Shown: piece by piece, positions 1 through 8,194 of the stretch | Numbering within the stretch: the stretch's first letter is position 1 | Layout of the letters: every line of letters starts with the position of its first letter | Assembly: GCF_029761915.1 (NCBI RefSeq) | Contig: NZ_CP121695.1 | Coordinates: forward strand, 682,001 to 746,000 | From: Bradyrhizobium sp. CB1650 | Lineage (GTDB): Bacteria; Pseudomonadota; Alphaproteobacteria; Rhizobiales; Xanthobacteraceae | Direction: 5' to 3' | DNA length: 64,000 bases | The notes under the pieces: model-generated | Databases searched by the model: none | The model's input: the letters and a program-made list of their open reading frames with translations, nothing else | What the model was told of the DNA's origin: nothing | Made by a program: the position numbers and the translations under genes

Positions 1-807
1 GGCGTGGTCGGCGATCTCACCGGCTTTGCGGCGGCGATCCTGCGCCGCGGCGTCGATTTCGTGCAGGTGCCGACCTCGCTGCTGGCGCAGGTCGATTCAT
101 CCGTCGGCGGCAAGACCGGCATCAACTCGCCGCAGGGCAAGAATCTGCTCGGCGCCTTCCACCAGCCGGTGCTGGTCATCGCCGACACCGCCGTGCTCGA
201 CACGCTGTCGCCGCGGCAGTTCCGCGCCGGCTATGCCGAGGTCGCCAAATACGGCGTGCTCGGCGATGAAGCCTTCTTCGCCTGGCTGGAGAAGAACCAC
301 GCGGACATCTTCAGAGGCGGCTCGGCCCGCGAGCACGCGATCGCGACCTCCTGCCGTGCCAAGGCCGGCGTCGTCTCGCGCGACGAGCGGGAGACCGGCG
401 AGCGCGCGCTGCTCAATCTCGGCCACACCTTTGGTCACGCGCTGGAAGCCGCGACCGGGTTCTCCGACCGCCTCTTCCATGGGGAGGGCGTTTCGATCGG
501 CATAGTGCTGGCGGCCGAGTTCTCGGCGAGGCTCGGCATGATCGGTGCGGCGGATGCGGCGCGTATCGAGCGTCACCTTTCTGACGCGGGCCTGCCGACG
601 CGGCTGCAGGACATCGCGGGCTTTTCGCAGGAGGGACTTGCCGATGCCGACGCGCTGATGGCGCTGATGGCGCAGGACAAGAAGGTCAAGCGCGGCAAGC
701 TCACCTTCATCCTGCTGGAGGCGGTCGGACGCGCCGTCATCGCCAAGGATGTCGAGCCGGCGCTGGTGCGCGATTTCCTCAAAGAGAAGCTCGCATACAA
801 GGCTTGA
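1..807 (+). CDS. aroB: 3-dehydroquinate synthase, 5' end cut by the window
   Basis: Cytoplasmic shikimate-pathway enzyme that converts DAHP to 3-dehydroquinate with NAD and a divalent metal. The reading frame is open from the first base, so the N-terminal NAD-binding part lies outside the window; the GTG at 4 is internal, not a start. The visible 267 residues carry family hallmarks: [11 protein letters not shown] in the substrate/NAD-binding region, the metal-ligand segment [12 protein letters not shown], and a second ligand region around FHGEGVSIG. The C terminus is full length. aroK is often next to aroB but would lie upstream of the window. Identification is secure from motif density. Confidence 0.96.
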   Translation, partial: GVVGDLTGFAAAILRRGVDFVQVPTSLLAQVDSSVGGKTGINSPQGKNLLGAFHQPVLVIADTAVLDTLSPRQFRAGYAEVAKYGVLGDEAFFAWLEKNHADIFRGGSAREHAIATSCRAKAGVVSRDERETGERALLNLGHTFGHALEAATGFSDRLFHGEGVSIGIVLAAEFSARLGMIGAADAARIERHLSDAGLPTRLQDIAGFSQEGLADADALMALMAQDKKVKRGKLTFILLEAVGRAVIAKDVEPALVRDFLKEKLAYKA

Positions 808-826
808 GGTGCGGCTGAACGGCACT

Positions 827-886
827 AAAGCGTTTTCGAGCGAAGTGGGTACCGGTTCGCGTAAAGAAAACGCGTCAAAACAAGAA
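827..886. repeat. Dispersed palindromic repeat (family F)
   Basis: This fills most of the gap between aroB and the CorC-like gene. Arms GCGTTTTC (830-837) and GAAAACGC (866-873) form an 8-bp inverted repeat around a GC-rich centre containing ACCGGT. I recognise it as a type widely scattered between genes in Bradyrhizobium-like genomes; only one copy is seen here. It could form a hairpin in mRNA between the two co-directional genes. Confidence 0.6.
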
Positions 887-899
887 GCTTGAGTGTTGT

Positions 900-2207
900 A
901 TGGACTGGCTCGGACTCTCCATCGTCGTCTTCTGCCTCTTGATCTCGGCGTTCTTCGCCGCGAGCGAGACCGCGCTGACCGGCGCCTCGCGCGCCAGCAT
1001 GCTGCGGCTGACCAAGCAGGGCAATCACGACGCCGTAATCGTCTCAAAGCTGATCGAGAACCGCGAGCGGTTGATCGGCGCGCTGCTGCTCGGCAACAAC
1101 ATCGCCAATATCGGCGCCTCCGCGATCGCGACCGGCATCTTCACCACCTGGTTCGGCGAGGTCGGCGTGCTCTACGCGACCGGCGTGATGACGGCGCTGG
1201 TCGTCGTGTTCGCCGAGGTGCTGCCCAAGACCATCGCGATCAACGCGCCGGACCGGCTTGCGCTTGCGGTGGCCCGCCCGATGCGGCTCACCGTGTTCAT
1301 CCTGGGGCCTGTGCTCTCGGTGGTCGAGACCATCGTGCGGATGCTGATGCGGCTGTTCGGCGTCACCATCGGCGAGCATCAGGCGATCCTGTCGCCGACC
1401 GAACGCCTGCGCGGCGCGGTCGACCTCCTGCACCATGAGGGCAAGGTCGAGAAGCACGACCGCGACATGCTCGGCGGCCTCCTGGACCTGCGCGAGCTCC
1501 AGGTCTCCGACGTCATGATCCATCGTACCGAGATGATGATGATCAACGCCGACCTGCCGCCGGAGGAGCTGGTGCGCGAGGTCTTGGCGACCGAATACAC
1601 CCGCATTCCACTCTGGCGCGACAAGCCGGAGAACATCATCGGCGTGCTCCACGCCAAGGATCTCTTGCGCGCGATAAGGGCTTCGGACGGCGATACCTCG
1701 CGCATCGACGTCTCCACCATCGCGCTGCCGCCCTGGTTCGTGCCGGAGATGCGCCCCGTCTCCGAGCAGCTCAAGGCGTTCCGCCGCCGCAAGACCCATT
1801 TCGCGCTCGTCGTCGACGAGTACGGCGAAGTCGAGGGCCTGGTGACGCTGGAAGACATCCTGGAGGAGATCGTCGGCGACATTTCCGACGAGCACGACGT
1901 CGTGGTGGCCGGCGTGCGCGCCCAGCCGGATGGCTCGGTCGTGGTCGACGGCTCGGTGCCGATCCGCGATCTCAACCGCGCCATGGACTGGCGCCTGCCC
2001 GATGAAGAGGCAACCACCGTGGCCGGCCTCGTCATTCACGAGGCGCGCTCGATCCCCGACCGCGGCCAGAGCTTCACCTTCCACGGCTTCCGCTTCCGCG
2101 TGCTCCGCCGCGAGCGCAACCGCATCACCGCCCTCCGTATTTCACCGGTGCCGCGCGAGCCCGAGGTCGAGGAAGCCAAGCCGAGGCGGGCAGGGACGTC
2201 GTTTTGA
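900..2207 (+). CDS. CNNM/CorC-HlyC family membrane protein (DUF21 + CBS pair)
   Basis: A 435-residue inner-membrane protein. The N-terminal ~190 residues hold hydrophobic segments of a DUF21/CNNM domain, beginning WLGLSIVVFCLLISAFF with the conserved ASETALTGASRA stretch. Next comes a CBS-domain pair (about residues 205-330, with VSDVMIHRTEM and VDEYGEVEGLVTLEDILEEIVG). A CorC_HlyC domain ends the protein (about 345-420). Family members are linked to Mg2+/Co2+ homeostasis; the old name hemolysin is misleading. The ATG is preceded by only a weak ribosome-binding site. It follows aroB after 92 bases and could be co-transcribed. The transported ion is inferred. Confidence 0.92.
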   Translation: MDWLGLSIVVFCLLISAFFAASETALTGASRASMLRLTKQGNHDAVIVSKLIENRERLIGALLLGNNIANIGASAIATGIFTTWFGEVGVLYATGVMTALVVVFAEVLPKTIAINAPDRLALAVARPMRLTVFILGPVLSVVETIVRMLMRLFGVTIGEHQAILSPTERLRGAVDLLHHEGKVEKHDRDMLGGLLDLRELQVSDVMIHRTEMMMINADLPPEELVREVLATEYTRIPLWRDKPENIIGVLHAKDLLRAIRASDGDTSRIDVSTIALPPWFVPEMRPVSEQLKAFRRRKTHFALVVDEYGEVEGLVTLEDILEEIVGDISDEHDVVVAGVRAQPDGSVVVDGSVPIRDLNRAMDWRLPDEEATTVAGLVIHEARSIPDRGQSFTFHGFRFRVLRRERNRITALRISPVPREPEVEEAKPRRAGTSF

Positions 2208-2229
2208 CTTGCACGCCTCGGAGTACTGG

Positions 2230-2251
2230 ATGCCCCGCCTGCGCGGGGCAT
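2230..2251. terminator. Hairpin between convergent genes, possibly a bidirectional terminator
   Basis: A perfect 9-bp inverted repeat (ATGCCCCGC and GCGGGGCAT around CTGC) sits between the convergent CorC-like gene and bolA. There is no clear T-run, so it may be a repeat element rather than a true intrinsic terminator. Its position between two convergent stops fits a shared transcription end. Confidence 0.45.
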
Positions 2252-2273
2252 GACAGCGGAGTTGGCGTCAAAG

Positions 2274-2543
2274 TCACCCCTCTCCCGGTGCCTGCGCGTG
2301 GATCGCCAATGCATGCACGCCGCCGGAAAGTTCCGCGGCCAGCGCCGAATTAATCATGCGATGGCGCTCGACCCGGCTCTTCCCTTTGAAGGCGTCAGAC
2401 ACGATATACACGCGGAAGTGTGTCTCGCCGTTCGGCCTGTGGCCGGCGTGGCCCTCATGCAAATGTGACTCGTCGACGACTTGCAGGCTTTCCGGTGTGA
2501 AAGCTTCCTGCAACTTGTTGCTGATAGTGTCTCTGATAGCCAT
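2274..2543 (-). CDS. bolA: BolA family protein
   Basis: An 89-residue cytoplasmic protein of the BolA family. BolA proteins partner with monothiol glutaredoxins in iron-sulfur and iron sensing, and some bind DNA. Seen: ESHLHEGHAGHRP followed by THFRVYIVSDAF, then SRVERHRMIN with the conserved RHRM-type motif, and HALAIHAQAP at the C terminus. The frame is open well upstream; the ATG giving MAIRDTISNKL fits family length, with another ATG nine bases earlier. It is divergent from the J-domain gene, about 100 bases apart. In related genomes bolA, a dnaJ-like gene, cobS and cobT are often close together. Confidence 0.93.
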   Translation of the reverse strand: MAIRDTISNKLQEAFTPESLQVVDESHLHEGHAGHRPNGETHFRVYIVSDAFKGKSRVERHRMINSALAAELSGGVHALAIHAQAPGEG

Positions 2544-2646
2544 ATGAGCCATTAAGGTGCGCGATCGTACCCCGTCAATGCCGAGTTCTACGCTAATTGC
2601 AATGTCAAGACTTGAAGGTTTTTGCATTGCGTAGTCAAAGTCAGCC

Positions 2647-3279
2647 ATGCCGATCGATTCATCCAAATTCTTTGACTCCATCCGCGTCAAGCCGCGAGGC
2701 AAGCAGGAAGCGAAGCCGCGCGAGACCGTGGTCAATTGCGAATGGGCCGACTGCCAGAACAAGGGTACGCACCGCGCGCCCAAGGGCCGCGAGAATTCGC
2801 GCGAGTACTGGCACTTCTGTCTCGACCACGTGCGCGAGTACAACCAGTCCTACAATTTCTTCTCCGGCATGAACGCCGACGCGGTTGCGCGCTACCAGAA
2901 GGATGCGCTGACCGGCCACCGTCCGACCTGGAAGATGGGCGCCAATGGCGGCGTCAAGAAGGGGGCGGAGGCCGAGATCGACGGTGCCTTCGATCCGTTC
3001 AGCATGTTCTCGGAGATCAACGGCCGCGCCAACTGGCGGCGCGGGCCGGAGGCCCAGCCCAAGGTCGAGACGCGCAAGGTGATGAATGCCGAGCGCAAGG
3101 CGCTCCAGGTGATGGGCCTCGGCCCCGACGCCACGCTCGCCGACGTCAAGACCAAGTACAAGGCGCTGGTGAAGCAGCACCACCCCGACGCCAACGGCGG
3201 CGACCGGTCGACCGAAGACCGTCTGATCGAGATCATCAAGGCGTATAATTATCTGAAGACGGTGGTGAAGGAGGCGTAG
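2647..3279 (+). CDS. J-domain (DnaJ-like) protein with C-terminal J domain and N-terminal Cys/His cluster
   Basis: A 210-residue protein. The C-terminal ~65 residues are a J domain (ATLADVKTKYKALVKQHHPDAN, ending IEIIKAYNYLKTVV) with the HPD motif that stimulates Hsp70 ATPase. It lacks the Gly/Phe and zinc-finger regions of DnaJ itself, so it is a specialised co-chaperone. Residues about 28-60 contain CEWADC, then GTHRA, then HFCLDH, a spacing that could bind a metal. It is divergent from bolA and upstream of the cobST region. The client protein is unknown; a link with CobST is suggested only by gene neighbourhood. Confidence 0.88.
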   Translation: MPIDSSKFFDSIRVKPRGKQEAKPRETVVNCEWADCQNKGTHRAPKGRENSREYWHFCLDHVREYNQSYNFFSGMNADAVARYQKDALTGHRPTWKMGANGGVKKGAEAEIDGAFDPFSMFSEINGRANWRRGPEAQPKVETRKVMNAERKALQVMGLGPDATLADVKTKYKALVKQHHPDANGGDRSTEDRLIEIIKAYNYLKTVVKEA

Positions 3280-3354
3280 GGCCTCCTGTCGTGTTGACTG
3301 CGGGCTGTGGCCTTGGCGGGACACAAATGCACAGTCGCCGCCACACTCTCCGAT

Positions 3355-3519
3355 GTCGTCCCGGCGAAGGCCGGGACCTCCGCGCGAGCGCTTGCGCTCG
3401 TCGCGATACCACAGGAAGAAGTTTGGCGAAGACTGGTAGTTTTCAGTCTTCCCGCGGTACTCACACCGGCGTCCCCTGAAAGATCACGCGGTATGGGTCC
3501 CGGCCTTCGCCGGGACGAC
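3355..3519. repeat. Dispersed GC-rich palindromic repeat, family A (complete copy)
   Basis: It begins GTCGTCCCGGCGAAGGCCGG and ends with the complementary arm CCGGCCTTCGCCGGGACGAC, enclosing about 120 bases of variable core. It fills most of the 278-base gap between the convergent J-domain and citrate-synthase genes. Other full or partial copies are at 8066-8182, 12505-12633, 13254-13279, 36100-36202 and 60299-60325. Confidence 0.8.
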
Positions 3520-3557
3520 GGCGGAGTTAGTGGCTCCGCTGTCGTGCTTCTTTCAGG

Positions 3558-4661
3558 CTAATCGCCGGAAGCTTCCGGCTTCGCCCCGACATAGGACGAG
3601 CTCGGCCGGATCAGCCGCCCGGTCCGCTGCTGCTCGCGGGCATGCGCGGTCCAGCCTGCGCTGCGCGCCACCGCGAAGATCGGCGTAAAGGCCTGACGCG
3701 GGATCGCGAGCGCGTCGAGCAGGATCGCCGTGAAGAACTCGACATTGGTCTCCAGCGGCCGGTCCGGATTCTTCCTGCGCAAGGCATCCCGGATATAGGC
3801 CTCGACCTCGCCGGCGAAGGGCAGGTCGGCGCCGTCGGCGGAAAGCCGCTCGATCGCCGACTTGAGCACGTCGGCGCGCGGATCGCGCACGCGATAGACG
3901 CGATGGCCAAAACCCATCAGCCGCTCGCCGCGCGCCAGCGCCGCATCGACCCAGGGCTTGATCCGTTCGCGCGAGCCGATCGCATCGAGCATTTCCAGCA
4001 CCGGCTCCGGCGCACCGCCATGCAGGGGGCCGGTCAGCGCGCAATAGCCGGCGGTAACCGCGGCGAACAAATCGGCTTGCGTCGACGCCACCACGCGCGT
4101 GGCGAAGGTCGAGGCGTTCATGCCGTGATCGCAAACCGTGACGAGATAGGCGTCCAGCGCCGCGACCTCGCGCGGCTCGGGCGAAGTGCCGCGCAACATC
4201 CGAAGCGTATCGGCGGCATGGCTCGCGTTCGGATCCGGCGCAATTGGGTCGAGTGCTTTGGCCCGCCGAACCTGCGCGCCGGCAATCACCGGAAACGCAC
4301 CGACGATGGTTGCTTCATGCGCGAGCCCGTTCTCGGCGCGAAGGCCCGCGACCGCCGCGCGAAACCCGTCGATGATGCCCATGCCGCGCGTGGCCGGCAG
4401 CAGATCCGGCAGCCGGGCGAAGGCGCGCTGGCGGGCCAACCCGAGGCTGGCCCGCACATCGGCTTCGCTGAGCGTGCCCTTGCTGGCGCCGTTCCAGAGC
4501 CGGGCGGTGACGCCCTCAAAGCTCGACTTGGCGGCGAGGGTGCCGACATGCTCGCCGGCGATGATCAGCTCGCCGCGCTCGCCATCGACATGGCTCAGCA
4601 CGGTTTCGGCGGCGGGGACGCCGTCCAGTCCGATCTGGCTTTTGGTGAGGTGGATGTTCAT
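3558..4661 (-). CDS. Citrate synthase-like protein (type II-like, catalytic Asp replaced by Glu)
   Basis: A 367-residue citrate synthase/2-methylcitrate synthase family member, condensing an acyl-CoA with an oxoacid. Seen: the His loop GPLHGGAPEPVLEML, the second His in GFGHRVYRVRDPRADVL, and a C-terminal FTPIFAVARSAGWTAHAREQ segment. Where classical enzymes have NVD the protein has NVEFFTAIL, so the general-base Asp appears to be Glu. AAGGAG lies at good spacing before the ATG. It is divergent from the HTH-citrate synthase across a 75-base gap with palindromes. The pair is probably an accessory synthase system rather than the TCA enzyme; the substrate is unknown. Confidence 0.9.
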   Translation of the reverse strand: MNIHLTKSQIGLDGVPAAETVLSHVDGERGELIIAGEHVGTLAAKSSFEGVTARLWNGASKGTLSEADVRASLGLARQRAFARLPDLLPATRGMGIIDGFRAAVAGLRAENGLAHEATIVGAFPVIAGAQVRRAKALDPIAPDPNASHAADTLRMLRGTSPEPREVAALDAYLVTVCDHGMNASTFATRVVASTQADLFAAVTAGYCALTGPLHGGAPEPVLEMLDAIGSRERIKPWVDAALARGERLMGFGHRVYRVRDPRADVLKSAIERLSADGADLPFAGEVEAYIRDALRRKNPDRPLETNVEFFTAILLDALAIPRQAFTPIFAVARSAGWTAHAREQQRTGRLIRPSSSYVGAKPEASGD

Positions 4662-4706
4662 GGCCCAAATCTCCTTTCACGAAAGGAAAGTTCGGACCTC
4701 TCGACA

Positions 4707-4735
4707 GATTGATCAATCTTGATTACATAAATCAA
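4707..4735. promoter_or_regulatory. Two adjacent palindromes between divergent citrate-synthase genes
   Basis: Positions 4707-4718 are a perfect 12-base palindrome, GATTGATCAATC. Positions 4719-4735 are an inverted repeat, TTGATT-ACATA-AATCAA. Both are built from TTGAT/ATCAA half-sites and end one base before the start codon of the downstream HTH-citrate synthase. This is a natural binding site for a dimeric regulator, possibly the HTH protein itself or an FNR-like factor, although the spacing is not that of a standard FNR box. Confidence 0.6.
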
Positions 4736-4736
4736 T

Positions 4737-5966
4737 ATGAAAAATCCTCCGGAGCTGTACCTCTCCGCCCGGGAGGCCGCGGCCGAGCTCGCGATCTCGC
4801 CGGCCACGCTCTACGCCTATGTCAGCCGCGGTCTGATCCGCTCGGAGCCGACGTCGGATTCGCGCAAGAACCGCTATCGCGCCGAGGACGTCCGCGCCCT
4901 CAAGGAGCGCCGCGTCCCGTCGCCGGAGCCGCGCGGTTTGCGCAGTTTCGATGCCGACCTGCCGGTGATGGAAACGGAAATTTCGACCATCACCGAGGAC
5001 GGCCCGATCTATCGCGGTGTGAACTGCGTCGACCTCGCCGAGAACGACACGCTGGAGCACGCGGCGACACTGCTCTGGGATGTCTCCGGCGTCGATCCGT
5101 TTGCACCTGACAATCGTCCCGAGATTTCCGACGAGATGCGCGCGATCGGCGAAGCTGCGCGCCGTGCCGCGCCGATCGACCGCGCCATCGCGGTGCTGGC
5201 GCTGGCAACCAGCGCCGACCCGCGCGCCTTCACCCGCGCCCCCGATGGCCGCGCCATGGTCGGCGCGCGCATCGTACGGCTGCTGGTTGCCACCATGCTC
5301 AATGCCGAGCCGTCGGCCGAGCCGCTGCATCAGCAGATCGCGCGCGTCTGGGCGTCTGACAACAAGCATGCATCGGATCTGATCCGCCGCACGCTGGTGC
5401 TGCTGGCCGAGCACGAGCTGAATGCATCGACCTTCACGGCGCGCTGCGCGGCGTCGACTGGTCTCAATCTCTATGACTCCGTCATCGCCGGCCTCGCCGC
5501 GCTGAAAGGGCCCAAGCACGGCGGCGCCGGCGTGCTGGCCTCGCAGCTCGTCAAGACGCTGGTCGATCGCGACGTCGAGCCGATGGTGCGCGAGCGCGTC
5601 GCGCTCGGCGAGCGTTTCGCCGGCTTCGGCCACGGCGTCTACAAGCGCGGCGATCCGCGTGCCCAATCGCTGCTGAATGCCCTGGCGCGCGCCGGCGCGC
5701 CGCGCAAATTCACTAGGGAAGTGCCGGAGCGGATCGCGGACGCGACCGGCGAGTTCGTCAATATCGACTATGTCCTCGCGGTGCTCGTGCACGCCCTGCG
5801 ACTGCCGGCCGGCAGCGAGCTCGCACTGTTCGCGATGGCGCGCAGCGTCGGCTGGATCGCGCATGCCAGCGAGCAATTGCAGTTCGGAAAGCTGATCCGG
5901 CCACGGGCGCGTTATGTTGGGCCAGCGCCGGGGCGGAGGATGGCGGCTGCCGATACGAAGAGCTGA
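4737..5966 (+). CDS. Citrate synthase family protein with N-terminal MerR-like helix-turn-helix
   Basis: A 409-residue two-domain protein. Residues about 7-60 (YLSAREAAAELAISPATLY, then NRYRAEDVRALKERR) form a MerR/excisionase-type HTH. The remainder is a citrate synthase fold with GPKHGGAG, GFGHGVYKRGDPRAQSLL and NIDYVLAVL, so both catalytic His and the Asp are present. No ribosome-binding site precedes the ATG: the operator-like palindromes abut it, suggesting leaderless translation or overlap of operator and start. The fusion suggests a metabolite-responsive regulator or an enzyme controlling its own expression. Its divergent partner is a second citrate synthase paralogue. Confidence 0.88.
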   Translation: MKNPPELYLSAREAAAELAISPATLYAYVSRGLIRSEPTSDSRKNRYRAEDVRALKERRVPSPEPRGLRSFDADLPVMETEISTITEDGPIYRGVNCVDLAENDTLEHAATLLWDVSGVDPFAPDNRPEISDEMRAIGEAARRAAPIDRAIAVLALATSADPRAFTRAPDGRAMVGARIVRLLVATMLNAEPSAEPLHQQIARVWASDNKHASDLIRRTLVLLAEHELNASTFTARCAASTGLNLYDSVIAGLAALKGPKHGGAGVLASQLVKTLVDRDVEPMVRERVALGERFAGFGHGVYKRGDPRAQSLLNALARAGAPRKFTREVPERIADATGEFVNIDYVLAVLVHALRLPAGSELALFAMARSVGWIAHASEQLQFGKLIRPRARYVGPAPGRRMAAADTKS

Positions 5967-6096
5967 AGCGCCCCTCACCGCATCGCTATCGATTGGGGAC
6001 GCTAGGAGTACCGAACGACGAATCTTCGCCAAACTGCCCCCTGGGGAAATGGGGCCCGGCTTTCCGCCAGGACGACACTTGTGATGTGGCGGCGCC

Positions 6097-6756
6097 CTAA
6101 CCCCGCGGCTTGGCCGCAGCTATCCCGCTGCCGTGCCGGCGGCGGATGGTCCAGATCGCGAGGCCCAGGACGATGGCGACGCCGGCGACGGTGAACATCC
6201 AGATATGCTTTCCGACATGCTCATGATGATGCAGCCCGGCATATTCGTGCAGGGCGGAGACCGCCAGCACGCCCGGCAGCACATGGGCCGGTGCCCAGAC
6301 CAGGATCGCGGGGATGTTCACCGCGTAGAAGCGCGCGGGCTGCATGCCGAGCGCGCCCGCGGTGACCGGCACGAAGGCGCGGATCGGCGGCACGAAGCGA
6401 GCGAAGAATACAGCCCAGGTGCCGAAGCGCTGGAAGAAGCTCTCGCTCTCGGCGATCACGCGGGGATAGTTCGTCAGCGGCCAGGTGTTGAGGATCTCGC
6501 GTTGCTGCTTGTGCCCGATCCAGTAGGCCGAGCCGTCTCCCAGGACCGCGCCGAGGGCCGCCGCCAGTAGCACCCAGCCGAGCCTCAGCTCCCCGCCCGG
6601 AACCAGGGCGCTCAGCGCCAGGATGATGGTCGAGCCGGGGACCACCGAGCCCACGACCGGAACGGCTTCGAGAAGCGCTGCCAGGAACAGGGTCAGGTAA
6701 GCCAGCCATGCATGGGCCGAAACGAACGAAATGAAGGGATCGAGGAAGGACGTCAC
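6097..6756 (-). CDS. DedA family inner-membrane protein
   Basis: A protein of about 219 residues with several transmembrane segments. DedA proteins are implicated in membrane lipid flipping (undecaprenyl phosphate, phosphatidylethanolamine) and proton-motive-force homeostasis. Seen: LLEAVPVVGSVVPGS with the conserved E and PG, FFARFVPPIRAFVPVTAG with the essential Arg, and a C-terminal hydrophobic anchor followed by RRRHGSG. I chose the GTG giving VTSFLDPFISF, which matches family N termini; an ATG 45 bases upstream is also in frame but adds a hydrophilic leader and has no ribosome-binding site. It is divergent from cobS. Confidence 0.88.
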   Translation of the reverse strand: MTSFLDPFISFVSAHAWLAYLTLFLAALLEAVPVVGSVVPGSTIILALSALVPGGELRLGWVLLAAALGAVLGDGSAYWIGHKQQREILNTWPLTNYPRVIAESESFFQRFGTWAVFFARFVPPIRAFVPVTAGALGMQPARFYAVNIPAILVWAPAHVLPGVLAVSALHEYAGLHHHEHVGKHIWMFTVAGVAIVLGLAIWTIRRRHGSGIAAAKPRG

Positions 6757-7053
6757 GTCGTCTCTGTATTGGTCGTGGGCTCGCGGGTTCAAACTCCACA
6801 TAGGTGGGGAGCGTCACCAAAAGTGCCATTCATGTAAGGCAGACCGCCGTTCCCGGGCAAAATTCGAGCATGATTCGCAGGGCAGCCTTCCCAAAATCGC
6901 GTTCCTTGCCTATCTAAATGAAAAGACAATGGAACTTTGATTTGCGCGCGGGCTTCTGCCGGCTCGTTGTCTCTGATAGGTTCGCAACCGCACCCAGCCG
7001 CAGCCAACGTGCAAATAACTGGTCTCGGGACCGCCCGGGGCCTCGGAGGATTG

Positions 7054-8052
7054 ATGACGACCGCCGCCCTGTCCAAAGTTGAGGAAGTTTCCGGTATGCC
7101 CGACATGAAGGTGTCGGTCCGCCAGGTGTTCGGGATCGACAGCGATCTCGAAGTGCCGGCCTATTCCGAAGTCGATCCTCATGTACCGGAAGTTGATTCC
7201 GACTACCGCTTCGACCGCGCCACCACGCTCGCCATTCTCGCCGGCTTCGCCAAGAACCGCCGCGTGATGGTGACCGGCTATCACGGCACCGGCAAATCCA
7301 CCCACATCGAGCAGGTCGCCGCGCGGCTGAACTGGCCCTGCGTGCGCGTCAACCTCGACAGCCACATCAGCCGTATCGATCTCGTCGGCAAGGACTCGAT
7401 CGTGGTCAAGGACGGCAAGCAGGTCACCGAATTCCGCGACGGCATTTTGCCCTGGGCGCTGCAGAACAACGTCGCGCTGGTGTTCGACGAATACGACGCC
7501 GGCCGCCCGGACGTGATGTTCGTGATCCAGCGCGTGCTGGAGGTCTCCGGCCGCCTGACCCTGCTCGACCAGAACAAGGTGATCAAGCCGCATCCGGCGT
7601 TCCGCCTGTTCTCGACCGCCAACACGGTCGGCCTCGGCGACACCTCGGGCCTGTATCACGGCACCCAGCAGATCAACCAGGGCCAGATGGACCGCTGGTC
7701 GATCGTCACCACGTTGAACTATCTCGGCCATGACGAGGAAGTGGAGATCGTGCTCGCCAAGGCGAAGCACTATCGCACCCAGGAGGGCCGTGACATCGTC
7801 AACAAGATGGTCCGCCTTGCCGACCTCACCCGCAACGCCTTCGCCAATGGCGACCTGTCGACGGTGATGAGCCCGCGCACGGTGATCACCTGGGCGGAAA
7901 ACTCTGAGATCTTCGGCGATATCGGCTTCGCCTTCCGCGTCACCTTCCTCAACAAGTGCGACGAGCTCGAGCGTCCCCTGGTCGCCGAGTTCTATCAGCG
8001 CTGCTTCAACGCGGAGCTGCCGGAATCGGCAGTCAACGTGGCGCTCTCCTGA
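7054..8052 (+). CDS. cobS: Cobaltochelatase subunit CobS
   Basis: AAA+ ATPase subunit of the CobN-CobS-CobT cobaltochelatase, which inserts cobalt into hydrogenobyrinic acid a,c-diamide in aerobic B12 synthesis. Seen: Walker [10 protein letters not shown], Walker B region [13 protein letters not shown], sensor region [11 protein letters not shown], and the family N terminus [20 protein letters not shown]. With the ATG just behind GGAGGA the product is 332 residues, the usual CobS length; an ATG at 7096 behind GAGGAAG is a good alternative. The frame is open further upstream without homology. CobN and other cob genes are not in the window. The ~250-base gap to dedA shows no recognisable cobalamin riboswitch. 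Confidence 0.95.
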   Translation: MTTAALSKVEEVSGMPDMKVSVRQVFGIDSDLEVPAYSEVDPHVPEVDSDYRFDRATTLAILAGFAKNRRVMVTGYHGTGKSTHIEQVAARLNWPCVRVNLDSHISRIDLVGKDSIVVKDGKQVTEFRDGILPWALQNNVALVFDEYDAGRPDVMFVIQRVLEVSGRLTLLDQNKVIKPHPAFRLFSTANTVGLGDTSGLYHGTQQINQGQMDRWSIVTTLNYLGHDEEVEIVLAKAKHYRTQEGRDIVNKMVRLADLTRNAFANGDLSTVMSPRTVITWAENSEIFGDIGFAFRVTFLNKCDELERPLVAEFYQRCFNAELPESAVNVALS

Positions 8053-8065
8053 TCTCTTGCGACAT

Positions 8066-8182
8066 GTCGTCCCGGCGAAAGCCGGGACCCATACCGCGAG
8101 GTCTCTCGATGAAGCGACGCTGATAGTTTTCCTGACACGACAACAGCCGGTGGTTATGGGCCCCGGCCTTCGCCGGGGCGAC
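8066..8182. repeat. Dispersed palindromic repeat, family A, between cobS and cobT
   Basis: GTCGTCCCGGCGAAAGCCGGG at the left and the complementary CCCGGCCTTCGCCGGGGCGAC at the right bracket a ~75-base core. It occupies almost all of the cobS-cobT spacer, inside what should be one transcript, and ends just before the cobT ribosome-binding site. Confidence 0.8.
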
Positions 8183-8194
8183 GGATAAGGCGAA

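Noticed and set aside
97..1047. Long minus-strand frame opposite aroB and the CorC-like gene
   Set aside because: Shadow of high-GC coding DNA; Arg/His/Asp-rich with no family signature, and it crosses the boundary between two clear plus-strand genes.
3355..3519. CRISPR array
   Set aside because: The repeats are palindromic, dispersed and not regularly spaced by unique spacers.
6802..7053. Cobalamin riboswitch upstream of cobS
   Set aside because: No B12-box-like conserved core could be seen in the ~250-base leader.
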